Origin: Pyronema omphalodes
Lineage: Eukaryota; Ascomycota; Pezizomycetes; Pezizales; Pyronemataceae
Reading direction: 5' to 3'
Length of the DNA stretch: 64,000 nt
Assembly: GCA_024516155.1 (NCBI GenBank)
Contig: JAJJXM010000083.1
Location: 62,001-126,000 of the forward strand
Under the pieces are notes generated by a model. That model ran no database searches and was not told the DNA's origin. It worked only from the letters and a program-made list of their open reading frames with translations. Of the stretch, positions 47,930 through 60,717 are shown piece after piece. A program made the position numbers and the translations under genes. How positions within the stretch are numbered: position 1 is the stretch's first letter; every line of letters starts with the position of its first letter.

Positions 47930-50900
47930 CATTACAGCGGGTGTGGGGAAGCTTGCAAGCTTGCAAGCTCGAAAGCACGAAAGCACGAATAATGAATTGA
48001 CAGGTTGATCTCTAACATATGGCACCATCATATCACTTTTTTTTCCCCCAGGGTATCCCTCCCTAGGACCTTGCTTATACATACAGGACATAGCTTTCGC
48101 CTGTTCCGTGAGTTCCGAAAAAAAAAAAAAAAAAGAGAGAGAGAGGTGTTAGTTATGTGTTTATTTGATTTGCCCTTATTAAGCGCCGAAGATACACCGG
48201 AGTGTCCGGACCACCCACAAACCTTGGAGACCTGAAGGGACCTACGTACATATGCCCACCATAGGACGGACACCTTTTTGGTACTTGTACATGCATACTG
48301 TAGCCGAGCCTGCTGCGCCGGAAAGTTTGCGTACCTGCATAACCGCTTGATGGGGTTCGTGCATATGGTGCACCTTACTAGGGCTATCTACTACATGCTG
48401 CGGAATTCTTTGCCGATGGTTATCGATACAGTATCATCCTTATCGCGTGGAGAAATCTTTATATCGATACATACACCATACCGAGAAGAATTTAACCGCT
48501 GTGGGTGGACTGTAGACCCGAAATATTGGTGATTACATTCTTATCAATGATGTGTTATTCAAGACGTCCGCGTCAATCTGTATGTAGTTACAGGTAACAG
48601 CAGCAATACATCCCAGCGTAATGTCAACAACCAGCCATGAAGGCGGAGAACCGGGATGGAAAATACATCTCAGTAGGATTGTGCAGATTTGTGGAGATGT
48701 TTTGAATCGAGTTCCTTTTTTTTTCCATGTGGAGATTGGTGGCTTGGGGTGTTCTTTTGCACTTTTCTGCATTTTTCGTTATCTTCCATAGACATATTAA
48801 GCTGGGTCCCGTGAATTGTGGCTTTTTCAGCTCTGTCGTGAAGAGTTTCCTTGGATATTTCCATTTTCACCGCTGTGAAGAATTCATCATGATGAGGAGT
48901 AGGAGGAGGTATCAGTTATTGGGTTTTAATCTAGACTTGATGGAATTTGTATACATATATCCGTTTTGAAGTTGGTATATCCGAATGTTTTTTATTCGGT
49001 GTTCATATACCTATCTCAGATATTCCGAAATCCTGGCCCACGACTGCTTTTAGTAGCTAAAAGATATCTATATCCACATCCAACACAACCGAAGATATCT
49101 AAACATAGACAGAGAATCCTTTTATGTCAATCAGGTTGAAACCTGGGAGTATAAAGCTGGATAAATAGCTAAGCCATCTAATCAAGCCGTGGTCTCCCAT
49201 CCCCCTTTCCGTTGGTTCGGGAGCTGTATAACGCAGCACATAGCCTCCTCCGAAACTGAGGAGTCAACAGTCAGCACGGTAAATACACATATGTATATGT
49301 CTATTACGCCAAGAGTTTTTCGAATCTGCTATACTGTAAAGAACACGGTATACGGCAGATGTACTGAATATACCTTGGATGGGATATATGCTTGATGCTG
49401 GTGTGGATGGGTTTGAGTAATATCCTAAGTTTCCTGGCTCGGGGAAGAAATTTCTGTTTGGGACACGATATGGTAAATGTACAAACAATTGTAGTTAATA
49501 ACAGCAGTTGCTAGGGTAGTTGCTTCGTTTGCCTACAGTTATATATGGACACCCGGGCACATATAGGGATACCTACAGCCCCTCCTGCCCAGATAAATTC
49601 CAAAAACCCTGATTCAAAAATTTATTCAATAACGACTTCAGTCTTCACCACTGGGAGCAGATGTCTATGTATGTATCCATCCAAAATCTTATCTTGAGCT
49701 CAACAAATAGCGCTATGTTACGTCGAGTCAATCTGACAAGATCTCCAACGTTAAACTCTCCGCACAGTCCGCACAGTCCATGAAAGCATCATACACTTCC
49801 GTTCGTAGATCTATTTCTTCACTTTCTCACGGCTTTCCCGGGGGTTTAATTTCTTCCTCCACACCGCACAGAAGTACATTGAACTTTGCAGTGGGTGGCT
49901 GGGTTTGTTTTTTCTTTCTTCACTTGGATCTCCTGGTAATGATAGATGTCTTACGTATCACACAACAACGGTGGGAGGGGGTCTGTGGGCTAAGTAGTTT
50001 CATCCTGGAGTTTTTCGTAGCCTGGATCTTCATTGAGGAGTTTGGAGTTTTTGGCTTTGGGAATTGATATCAGGATCGATTGATGGTGTTATGGTGATGA
50101 TGTATAAGGGGGTCTGATAAGAGCTGGTATGGTATAGTGGGTAACTGGGTTACCGTTAAAGGGGTGTAATGCATGTTTTTATATTATATACCATAAATCT
50201 TCGATAAATGTTATAAAATACGAGCTTTTGCTTAATGTGCTTGCAAGATATCTTCAATTTCTACCAATAGAAAATGCAGGCCGTAACCAAGGACCACTTT
50301 TTTACCGTACCGCACCAAGCCTCAAGGTACCCGAAGGTTTGGATTCCGGGATTCGTCCCTAGCTAGGTTACTGGGCAACGGGGTGACGAATTTTCCCTGC
50401 TATTGCAGGCTACAGATATGTACATCCAGGCGTACATCGTACCATCGGACGGGATTACGACTACGTTGGTGCGTTGATATCGCGGCCAGAATCTCCGTTG
50501 ATAGATTGGTATATAGATATTGAGATGTCGACCGCTGTCACTGGGATCAGGGTGGAATAGTTGCCCATGGAAGGAGAGGGTCTGTGTGTAGAGTAACCAG
50601 GGGCCTTCGTAGGTGTTTTTGATAAAGAAAGAAGAAAAAAACCGTTTTATGGATGATATATATATAGGAACTGAATTTTAGGATTGTTTATGTCCAATTG
50701 TTTAGCAATGGGGTGGTTGCGGTGTTAGGAATGGGGTAAATAATTGTGGCGTTAAATTTCATCGGCAGTGGCTGCGGAATCGGGATGTTAAGACGTAGAG
50801 AACCCCGAAAGTCGAAAGTCGATATTAAGCACATGTATTTACTATTTGGAATTGAGGTTGATACAGTACACTCTTTTTTCTCCCATTCCGTCCAGACTCC

Positions 50901-53900
50901 ATTCCCATCCCGCCTCTATCAGGGCTTTAAAGTGCCGGATGTAGTATCACAACGGCTCATGAGATGCATGATACGTACGCCATGTGGAAATGAACTCTAA
51001 TCGGCCTTGTTTTTGCATTATGCATGTTTCGTTCAATCTGTTTCTCATAAACCAAGATGGACCAAGATTCGCGAATTTTGAACTGTAAGTACCCCAGGTA
51101 TTGGGGCAGCGTCACGGAATCTCTGCATCTCTGCATCACTGAATCGCTGCATCACGGCAGTAGAGTAGCTAAGTAACCAGCTGATCAGAAACACCTGCTG
51201 TAATACGAGATTATGCAGGCTCGCGAGTCGAAACACGAAGCGCTCGGTACATAACATATGTAGAAGCTTGTAGAGCAGCCGAAACAACGTAGAAGCCACG
51301 GAGCCGGAGTGAGAAGTTCTGCCATGGAAGTAAGACAGATCTAGAAACAAAACAGAAGTTCGCCGGAAGTTGTCCGAATGATTCTGTGCTACGATAGTGG
51401 CGGTTGGAATACGGATGATTAACCCGATTCTCTTTATGGAGGCGAGGTTTATGCAATAAGTCCCGAAAGCCGACTCGGTAGATCTTTTCCTACAAAAACT
51501 TGATAAAAAAGGGCAGAATTTTATGAAGCCTACTCAAGCCAAGTGCATTTCAAACCGCCTTGGAAGCTCAAGCAATATCCCGTTCCTGAAAATCAAGTGT
51601 CCAAAGTGCAAAACCCAAACAAACTTCCCTAGAATCCGGGGTCTCGAATCCCCAGACCGTGTTGTCTTGATTTCTTGGCAGACGCAGGTACCGCGCATCC
51701 AAGGTCTTTCCTAGCTACATGCATACAGCTTGCATTTCAAGTTCCGCACCGTCATCACAGCTCGCATCTCGCTTCGAAAGAAGCGGTGAAGCTTGGGAAG
51801 TAAGGTCTCAGTCATCCCCTCTCCTTGATCTATCGCCCGCTTCTTCTGGTCGCACGCAAGCTCACAAACTTAACTTGCTTACCTGGCTCGGTGCGGCGGA
51901 GCCCGGCGGCGTTGCGTAGGCTTGGCTTCGTTTGTTTAGTCCGCCACGTGGAAAATCTCATCCGCCATCCCCCATAGATTCAAGTTCACCGCGCCGCCGA
52001 AATTCGTCACAGATCGCATCATCAGAGCTGTCAAGTTTCAACATCAACCCCTTATTAATTTAATTTTCCTCCAAGATATGCTTTGAATTCGTCATGAGCT
52101 TTATATTTAACAATCCCTCACAGCGACCAGTGTTACAGAGCGTCCCATGAGTATGGTTAACCAGGTTGTTGTTGATGAGATGGGCCGCATTCTTATCAGG
52201 GACATGGATTCTCTTGATGCAATTGAGATGAAGTTGAAGGGAGAAATGCATCGCGCGATGTTTTAAAGTTCTGACGCTTGTAGGTATGACAGTAGGGAAT
52301 GCATTGCGTTTATGCACCCCTTTTTTTGTAAAATATTGCACAAGATAGTTCAACACAAGGAAACAGGCATCAATGGTATTGCATGGGATATGGGGAGATA
52401 CCCGAACGTAATACATAGGAACTTTCGTGGTAAATTTGTGGGGTTCCATCGGAGAGACTCTTTGTAATTCATCATTCTCTGTCCTACGTTTCTTATACAC
52501 CCTTCATCTGACTTTAATTTTGTAATCCCGGGAATCGTTGTAGCGATCTGGCAATTATCTACACATACAGCTCCAAAGTTTTACTAAATCTTCATGAGCC
52601 TTATAGAGGAACATAGACCTTTGTCCCCACGGCTTGGTATCCGCCACTGTGACCATGGGATGAGTTCGTAAGTATTTTCTTGGTACAGAATAACGGTTAT
52701 CCTACGAATTGCTTGTTGCCCGTGCAAACATACTCTAAACAAGGAGGCACGCGTCGTCGTAACGGAACATGCCACTAGTTCACTTAGCAACTCCAGAACC
52801 ATGAAACCGCTGTTTCCTGTTCGATCGGCATCGGGAGCCTCGGGAAATTAATGCAGGGACCTAAGCAGCGCATCTGCGAGTTTTTTGAGCTTTAGGTCCC
52901 TCCTTCAAGGACACTCCAACAGGTCACTATGCAGCTAGCGCCGGAAGCTTTGCCAAACTCCCCATAGCTTGGAAGTAGCTTAGAAGTAGCACCATAGCTT
53001 GAAGGAATTGAGGGAAACTACTGGTTGTGATGTTGTTTGTTGGTTCCGTAACCTTTGAGGTGCTTGTTAGAACCTGTTGGTTATGACATGAGCTTCATAC
53101 CTACACCGGAAGGTTTGTTTTGAAATCCTTGATATCCTTGAAACGTTGAAACATTGAAACAAAACTTAAGAAAAAAACCAAGGCTTCAAGGCGTATTTGA
53201 AACTTTCTATGCAGGTTTCCCGGCCAACTGCGAGAAAACGTGAAAACGTGAGCTCCTATCCCATAGTTCCCCGTCCGGTTATGGGCGGACTCCACCATCT
53301 CCGTCTTTCATCCCCAATCACCGAGTCCAGGGAACTTAGTATTCCGAACTTGTTAACAAATCCGTTACATAATATTTCTGTCCCCTATAAAGAAAGCCAC
53401 GATCTACGGAAACACGTGTTGCGGCGTTTCCACCAAGAACCGACAAGCCTAAGTAGTCTAGGTGAAGCCAGATGAAGCCAGGTAAAGCTTGGTTAACCAT
53501 TCCGGAGATCGTTGATGAGTTAAGTTTAGCAGCATACGGATATAAGCAAGTATCTATGTAAAGCCCTAAATTTTCGGTTAGTGGCGCGGAAGGGGGCGTT
53601 GGAAAAGGAAGCGAAGCAAGGCAAGAGCACAGAAGCCACAGAAGCCTCAGAAGCCTCAGCCGGGGCGGGGGGTGGGAGACGAGTGAGTGAGGTGAGTGAG
53701 GTGAGTGATCCCGTAAATGAGCGACGATTCATCGCTATCCCTATCCCTATCCCTATCGATCTCGGAAGGTTTTCGGACTTTTCATAGAATTTTATACGAA
53801 TATTGTAATTCTTTGTAATCCATGAATATCGAAGAGATTGCGCACTTTTGTCCCCCCCCCCCTCCCCCCCTTACATATGGGGCTATACACCATACATACT

Positions 53901-55610
53901 CTAATCTAACCTCCATCTAGTGAATAAACTTTTTTCTTGCCCCACTTTTTTTTTGTAGGGATTGGAAAAACTCGGCTCCATACACGAGGCAACGATGCAG
54001 CGATCAAAAGTCTGTGGGTACATACAGGAAAATCTCGTCATCTCACCGTCTCACCGCATTTCGTAGATCATCAGGGAGGTGACTTTGTACGTTATAAGAG
54101 TAGGGTTGTGGATAACAGGATAGCTGGATAACTGGATAGCTGGATATCGATAACCGCACTGCTGCTGCACGGAGGTGGGTCAACACCTCTAGAGTATCAC
54201 TAGTGCTGGAGCAATTTGCATAGCGGCGAACAACTGGAACAAAGGGCACAGAGAATACAAAATGTACTTTACTCAACAAATTCACAAGACCCAAACCACC
54301 TTGATGAAATACGAATTGAGGGACGTGTATCTCTATCAGCAGTGCTGACTAATTTTTATTTGAGGAGGTAAATGACGTGTTCACTAAGTATCACTCGGTA
54401 TCCACAGCTACCATCTGTGGCTTATATTCCCAGATGGATATGAGTAACGAAGCACTGCTATGTAGGTATGCACTCAGGTACAAAAATAAACCCATTGTTC
54501 TGTTGGATGATTGGATTACTACGCCTGGTTTTAACTTCTGTTCCCTTGGGTAACTGCGAATGCTCAATTAACTCTCATGCATGATGCAGCAAATGTATTT
54601 TGATGGTTTTGCTTAAAATTAGTCATAATCGCGTTCTTGATCCTTGGATTTTCGGATCTTTAGATTCCTTTTTTTTCCCTTTGAAGGGAGATGGGGGGGG
54701 GGGGTCGAAGTTATGCTTATGCCTACGCTGTAACCTATTGCTATATCAGAATTATATACGGGGTGCGCCATCCTCACTACTCAAAGCACCCTTCGAGAAC
54801 ATGTCGAAATACATCAAGTCTAGATCACATATGTATGAACCACAGATCAGAAATCTCTCCTGGCAGAAATAAATCTGGAGTGCAGATGACTTTAAATGCT
54901 GTATGTTCTATAATCTACATGGCACTTTATCAGGCATAGTGTGACAGTGCATGATTGATCACTCGATGATTATCCGTGTACTGTATTTCGTTCCGTCTCA
55001 AAACTCAAAAGTTCATCGATAAGTTAAAACAATAATAACTTGTGATAAGCAAGGTTGAACAAAAATCAAACTGATTGTTGCGGGCTCATGTTGACCCCGC
55101 GTTTTTGACACGGTACAGTAGTGTCGAAGCTTTCAGTACCAAAGTACATATCTTCATGAAAAATCACTCTGGTTTATACATACTGTCTGATGTTGGCAAC
55201 TTATTCGAGTCCCATTTTGCTCTCACGGGTCACTGGGATTTGTCTTCGGGAGATGATAAATCTTATAAACTAGACAAATTGTCACGCTTACCCAAATAAT
55301 GCTTTCTCAAGTATAGACAAATTTTGGAATGAGTTTGTACGTCTGGAGTTTCGGGGATAAGGGAGCCTCGGTAGATGGCTTGGACTACGAATTGGTTAAG
55401 ATTAAACAAATATGGAGGCGAATTTAATTTACTCATAATTCACTTTTGATTCTGCTAAGAACAAGATGAAGATTGACATTATTTCCAATTCTCAACCCCA
55501 ACAGTATCAGCCGTAATCTGCGTAAGTAATCAATTATTCTTGCCTTCAAATTGTTACAAATATATCATCAAATTCATGCCTTTTCACAATATAACGCTAC
55601 CAACCATATT
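47930..55610. other. Long gene-poor stretch
   Basis: No supported gene in 7.7 kb. It contains an A18 run near 48119, an interrupted poly-C tract (53852-53870), an AGAAGCC(T/A)CAG repeat (53626-53660), a GGATAACTG-type minisatellite (54112-54148) and a G12 run (54693-54704). The longest frame (52060-52500, minus, 146 codons) has no domain and unusual composition. Confidence 0.5.
54112..54148 (+). repeat. GGATA(A/G)CTG minisatellite
   Basis: Four to five units of (CT)GGATAACAGGATAGCTGGATAA type, sharing the core of the array at 4466-4551. Confidence 0.7.
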
Positions 55611-57285
55611 TCACCAAGCGGATACTGTTTCTGTAGCTTGAGTCCTTCGTCGAGAATGCTTTTTCGGTTTTTGCCAACTATTCTCGGTTGGGAATGGCAT
55701 ATTTTGATTCGAGTTGTTTGTTCTTGGCTGTCTTTTGTGAGAAATGTTTCCACCCTTCGATGCGGTGTGTGACTGGTTCCATCTGGACTTTTTCCAGGTC
55801 TTTGACGGCGCAAATCCATGCCCAGAAGTACCCCAATGATCCACAGAATCAGGCTCGACTGAAGCATACTCCTCCATATTCCTCTCCTTGGGTCCGTATA
55901 AGGTGCTCTTATCGCACTCTACGCTCCGGCACCAGGACTGCACTTTGTCTCCCAGAATCGTCTGGAACTCAACTCCCTCCTTCTTGAGCGTTTCGGAATT
56001 GAGTCTCCACAGAGAACTATTTGTCACATAGGATTTCTCTCCATTTTCATCAATTTCGGGAAATCCTCCAACGGCGGCAAATAGATATCTCATCACAACA
56101 GCGGGCTGTAAACCAAACGCTTCAACAAGATCCTCGATATCTGAAGAATCTATATCAAATCCCCATTCCTCGTGCTCATCGTTTTCTATCTTGTTTTGTC
56201 GAGCGTAGAAAACGTTGTGCCATCCGTTCAATTCACGGTGAAACATCTGGGGAACCCCGCGTGACCATAAACGCTCGATATAGCGAAAATCACAACCCTC
56301 TGTAGGATCCGTGACCAACCGATATCCAAAGGCAACACCATAGCAGTCTTCAGTAACTTTACACATCTCTTGAATGTGCTCATAGTAAGCAACCTCGTAA
56401 AACGACAACGAATTGGGGAGATAAACACGGGTGAAGACAGTTAGCTTGCGGGCACAACCGGGCATTTTCTGGTCGTTAAATTTGATCATGACGACATTGT
56501 CGCAATACTTTTCTACGATTTCTGTAGGGACTGTCTCCTTATTGAAGGACCAGGAAACGCTGTTCCGGATTAACGTAAAGCTAGGTTTCTCGTGATATTC
56601 GAACCATAGGGACCGACGCTTAAGTTGTTGGTAATCTAACCGGAGTCGAATCTGAAGGTAACTCTTCCAGACTATTTCAGAATGCTCGACTGGGAATGGA
56701 TTTGGCATTGCATAGCGATCAATGGTAAGTTCTCTGTATGACTTTTTTTCCCGCTTCGGGGATGCGCTATGCCACGGTAAAGCCGGGGCATTTGGGCGAA
56801 GTATGTAGTCCCAGACGACTGTGTCGTCACGATGAACCAGATAGAGGCCTTTTTATTTATCAGTAATAGGACGTAGATATTTGGGTAATTTGTGAAAACT
56901 TACTGAAAGACCCAGTCTGCCACCACTTCTCACACACCTCAGCCAAAGCTTTAGGACGAATCTTTTCGTCGTTCAAGAAGAGCTGCCATGTAAGGTACGA
57001 CAGCTTGAGTATCTTCTTGAGATGTATTATGACATAGCCTTCTCCGCCGGTAATAACGTCCTTTGCGAGAATTTGTATCCCAGAGGAGTGACCAATAGAT
57101 ATAAAGTGGTTGACGGCGCGGGGTCCTGAGGGAATAATTGTCAGAATGCGATTATCATGCTTTGCTACTCTTTCGTAAGGCAGTAATGGTGGCGACGCGA
57201 GGGTTTCGATGAGCTTCTTAATTGCGGGAGTTGTGTGAAATTGATTTTTGTTGGCGAGCGCGAGGGATTTGGATCTCTCGGGCAT
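55611..57285 (-). CDS. Unrecognised two-exon protein, probably frame-broken at its C-terminus
   Basis: Exons (minus strand) are 57285-56904 and 56848-55611 (539 aa), with a 55-nt intron (GTAAGT...AAAAG). The join is supported by a smooth, hydrophobic-core-like continuation (SLYLVHRDDTVVWDYILRP). No family is recognised. The protein has balanced, globular composition with many aromatic residues (WKSYLQIRLRLDYQQL, GYRLVTDPTEGCDF, WGFDIDSSDIEDLVEAFG) and no signal peptide or membrane helix. The last 75 residues turn abruptly into low-quality, basic Ser/Asn/Lys-rich sequence. The +1 frame from about 55818 instead reads WICAVKDLEK... and looks natural. This suggests a one-base indel, in the genome or in the assembly, near 55820-55835. 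Confidence 0.65.
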
Positions 57286-57742
57286 TTCGTTGAACAGGTT
57301 ACTGAAGCGAAGGAAAACCGGTAGTTATTTGCTTCACGTGGCTTGTGAATGACGAGTGCAGGATGACTGTGTGCAAAATGATTGTGCAGATTGGGGTGAA
57401 ATGAAGGATTGGGAAACTATTGAGGAAGGATACAGGATGAATCAAGGAAAGGTGGAGCAAAGATCGAGGAAGGATGGAGGGCGATAGAGGAAGGCTCGAG
57501 GAACGATTTAGAAAGGGTCGAGGAAGGATTGAGGAAGGTGGAGGAAGGTGGAGGAAGGTGGAAGGCGGTTGTTTTTAACTTGTAACAAGGCTTTGAGCCG
57601 CATTTACCCCTTGCGGGTCCAAATTGCGTCACCCGAACACTCGTGCATATAGCCAAATTCAACAACAGAAGATCATGGAGAAAATGAAAGTTTGAAGTTT
57701 AGGAATCCCAGAGTTGTATGGTGACGGACACTTAATAGCATA
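57286..57742. other. Upstream region of the 55.6-kb gene
   Basis: Contains a degenerate array of GAGGAAGG(A/T)(T/G)-type units (57420-57560), which are purine-rich on the + strand. No gene seen. Confidence 0.5.
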
Positions 57743-57896
57743 AACCCCGACGGCGACCGTTATTTCTTCACCACAAGCCCCCAAATCACAAAATTACTAC
57801 ATCAGCTTACTGAAAACATGCCATTATTTCACTGGATGTAAGATATATACATAAAAAATTAGTTTTCGTGGAGAAATAGCGGTCGCTGCTGGGGGT
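57743..57896. mobile_element. Small TA-flanked MITE (154 bp)
   Basis: Imperfect terminal inverted repeats of about 30 bases (left AACCCCGACGGCGACCG..., right complement ACCCCCAGCAGCGACCG..., both continuing into TATTTCT). TA dinucleotides flank both ends (57741-57742, 57897-57898). No coding capacity. TA duplication suggests the Tc1/mariner superfamily. Confidence 0.65.
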
Positions 57897-58053
57897 TACG
57901 CTACCCGCACTCAGTGTCCTCCACCAAGTGATAAGTTGGGTTGACGCACTTCTCGGAACACTTTATTAGAAATTTATTTCGAATTAACTTCAGACTTCGC
58001 CAATTCAAATCTACAAACTGCATATAGATACATCCTACGTAATGTCTCAACTT

Positions 58054-58117
58054 GGCGCGTTTGGTTGTACCAAAAAAGCAGCTAAAATCCGTGTTTTTGG
58101 GTGCAACCAAACGCGCC
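58054..58117. mobile_element. 64-bp Harbinger-like micro-MITE
   Basis: A perfect 14-bp terminal inverted repeat, GGCGCGTTTGGTTG (58054-58067) and its complement (58104-58117), flanked by CTT on both sides (58051-58053, 58118-58120). A 3-bp duplication and a GTTTGGTTG core resemble PIF/Harbinger TIRs. The inner arms also pair (ACCAAAAAA with TTTTTGGGT), so the whole element can fold back. Confidence 0.6.
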
Positions 58118-58981
58118 CTTAATCTCACACCCGCGTCTTCGTTAATAGCAGCACTCTGGGAGATGTATAGCGACACCAAATGGAATAGGGTTCCTCAAAG
58201 CTAAAAAGAATTCCGTAAAATCAGTGATTGATGGAAAACTCCAGCGTGGTGACCGATTTCCCGACAGCTTCGTCAGTGACGAAACTTTCCGTTAGCGAAA
58301 AACAACAGACGGAAGTGTCGAAAACTGTCGAAAACTGTCAGAAACTCGTCTTTTTTCCCAAAATAGTTTTAAAAAATCGACCATCTGCATCATAGCGCGG
58401 CACGAGCTTCGCCCACAGCCTCGCAACAATTTTTTTTTTTTTTTTTTTACCTCAGTTTCCGTCAGAGCAATGCAAAGCACATTTCTAACCCCGGTTCTCT
58501 CCCTCAACTCTCATTACCCATAGAGTTCCGACTGATTTATCGGCTTACGCTGCTTTTTGGGAATTGAGGAACCCTAATATAATTCGCAGAACACGCAGTT
58601 CGCGACGGGATTACTTTGGGCTTGCGCTGCCTGGTCGCGCGCTACGCTTGCCGCTTTCCTCTGTATCAAACGTCATACACGCCGTGCTCCGGATGAATGA
58701 CGTATATTACAATTATAAAGACAGGATCCAGAGGAACAGGAGAGATTTTCTAACGAACCACACCTGCCAAATTTCCAATTGACAGGCCACAACTTGTGGC
58801 AATGATAACTATTACCATTGTACGAGATATTCTTCTTTGTGGTACCAGTGCTTTGCGCACCTTCTCCATCTTCTCCATCTTCTTCATTCTTCTCATCTAC
58901 TCCACCTTCTTCATCCTCTGCACCTCCTCCACCTTCTTCACTTTCTTCATCTTCTTCATCTTCTTCGTCTTCACAACATTG
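58118..58981. other. Intergenic and 5' UTR of the 59-kb gene
   Basis: A T20 run near 58432-58448, then a CTTCTCCAT/CTTCTTCAT-rich stretch (58860-58975) just before the ATG at 58982. The latter is typical of pyrimidine-rich 5' leaders in ascomycetes. The frame that translates it (from 58796) is a Phe/Ser/Leu repeat and was not taken as coding. Confidence 0.5.
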
Positions 58982-59814
58982 ATGGCACGTCTAAACAGCC
59001 GAAGTCGAGCAGCCAGAAGAGCATCGAAAGCGAGCAGTGCAGCAGCCCGAAGGCGACGAAGCAGTTTTGTCGAGCACTCTGACGATGGTAAGACCCGATT
59101 TACTCTTTTTCTATCTGTTACGATGTGATTCTGTGGCCAACAGACGATTGTTTAGTAACCTATTTCGAGAATTACAGATAACGCGGAAGAGTCACCACCA
59201 GGAAATTCGGAAAATTATTCAGGAAGCTATTCAGGGAATCATCACGATAACCATTTCAGAAACGAGGAAATTTCTCCAAATGCAAATCCTACCGTGCCCT
59301 TTCAACCCAACCCTCCTAATTCCTTGCCGTCTTTAGCCGAAATTCTACCTCCCTATACATTAATCCCACGACGCTCCATCGATGAGCCAAACTTACATGA
59401 TTTTGATATAGTCCCGACTCCATCGGCACTACAGCCTGGGCTTCCGATCCCAGCACCGGTGATTGCGGAGAGAGTTTTAGTCAATCAGATGAACCGTCAT
59501 TCGTTCTCATGGATGAATACCTCCGAGCCTCACCATATCGCTCCACTAGAGCCGCTACACCCTTCAAGTGGAATCCAACGCCAGAATATCGATATGTCAG
59601 TAGTGAAACTTGAAGAACCTGGGCCCTACGACTACAACTCTAGGTACGTAAGGTATTCCTAGATTTGCATTTTCAACATGTCCTGGGGAGTAGCCTTCCC
59701 TCTTTGGTTTTTGTTTGTAATCACTGGCATCAGCTCAGCCATAGTATTGGCCGTTTCGAGCTTAGAGTAATAACCAACTAAACATGTAATTGTAGGTACT
59801 ATGGCTCGATGTAA
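58982..59814 (+). CDS. Small disordered protein, function unknown
   Basis: Exons 58982-59087, 59178-59643 and 59796-59814 (196 aa) are proposed. The introns are 90 nt (GTAAGA...TTACAG) and 152 nt (GTACGT...AACTAAAC...TGTAG). I placed the start at 58982 because the preceding in-frame sequence is a CT-rich repeat. The N-terminus is very basic (Arg/Ala/Ser-rich, residues 1-30), followed by an acidic, Asn/Ser/Pro-rich stretch. After that comes a Pro-rich region with SLAEILPPYTLIPRRS and VKLEEPGPYDY. There is no transmembrane segment, signal peptide or known domain. If the second intron is not spliced, the frame ends at 59662 instead. No family is recognised. Confidence 0.5.
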
Positions 59815-60032
59815 GCCGATAATGCAATAAAGCATCAGGTCTAATACAATTACCCTGGCAATGAAATTAGCATGATTATCTTTGGTAATACTGACCCCGG
59901 CCGTAGGTTTGAAGAGGATGATAATATGAACTGGTAAGCTAAACTTTATTCTAGATTTCAATACCCCCTCTTAAATGGTATGCTTTTGGAGACATTATTA
60001 CTGTACATAAAATTCGGTGTATATTTATTTTG
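59815..60032. other. Short intergenic gap
   Basis: Nothing recognisable; AT-rich 3' region of the preceding gene. Confidence 0.5.
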
Positions 60033-60525
60033 GCAATTATGCAGTTTTCACTCGCCAAGACATCGAAATGTCCAAGATACTCCCGAAGAATGTTTTTATG
60101 CATCCTTTACTTAGGTCCATGCCGCCGCACTAGCCGCGAAGTTGGTTTAACTTTTTTTTTTCAAAGTTGTAATCTAGAAGTGAGGCCCTGCACCGCCCGC
60201 TATGAAGACTCTTGTGTGAGGACAGGGCACCTAGGATCACGTGATTGGACCAGCCACTGCGGAATTGACGTTTCTGAAAGGCTCATCAAAGAACTCCATT
60301 TTTGCGGCTGAGGACAAGCTTGAATAGTCTGATATGAAGAGGAACTTAAAGATCAATTTACAACTGACGAAAATCACGGTGGTAAGAATTACGCAAAAAA
60401 AAACTTTGTCGCGGCACATGCAGCAGGTGCGGCAGAATGGACCGAAGTGAAGGATGCATAAAAACATTTTTCGGGGGTATCTTGGAGATTTCGATATCTT
60501 GGAGAGTGAATCCTGCATAATTTCC
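60033..60525. mobile_element. Foldback element with about 110-bp inverted arms
   Basis: The left arm (about 60033-60150) and the right arm (about 60385-60525) are inverted copies with moderate divergence. Shared blocks include AATTATGCAG, CCAAGA(C/T)ATCGAAAT, AATGTTTTTATGCATCCTT and the run GCCGCGA...TTTTTTTTT. A 235-bp unique centre separates them. The arms carry subterminal small palindromes (CCAAGATATCGAAATCTCCAAGATA-like). Exact ends and target duplication are not clear. No coding capacity. Confidence 0.75.
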
Positions 60526-60717
60526 GATTTAAAAAGCCCATGCAGGACAGAAGAAATATCTGGAACCCGTCATCATGATCTAAGCCACTCAATGAGGTCC
60601 CCCAATATCCCGCACCCATATAATCCTTTTAGCAAAAGAAAATATAGAAATACAAAACAGAGAAGGAAAAAAAAAAAGAAAAAGAGAAAAAAAAACAAGA
60701 ATAGAAAAAGCATCTCT

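Noticed and set aside
52060..52500. 146-codon minus-strand frame
   Set aside because: Composition and lack of motifs give no support for a gene.
58796..58981. Upstream in-frame ATG giving a hydrophobic N-terminus to the 59-kb gene
   Set aside because: The segment is a CTTCTTCAT-type microsatellite translated as Phe/Ser/Leu repeats, more likely a pyrimidine-rich 5' leader.
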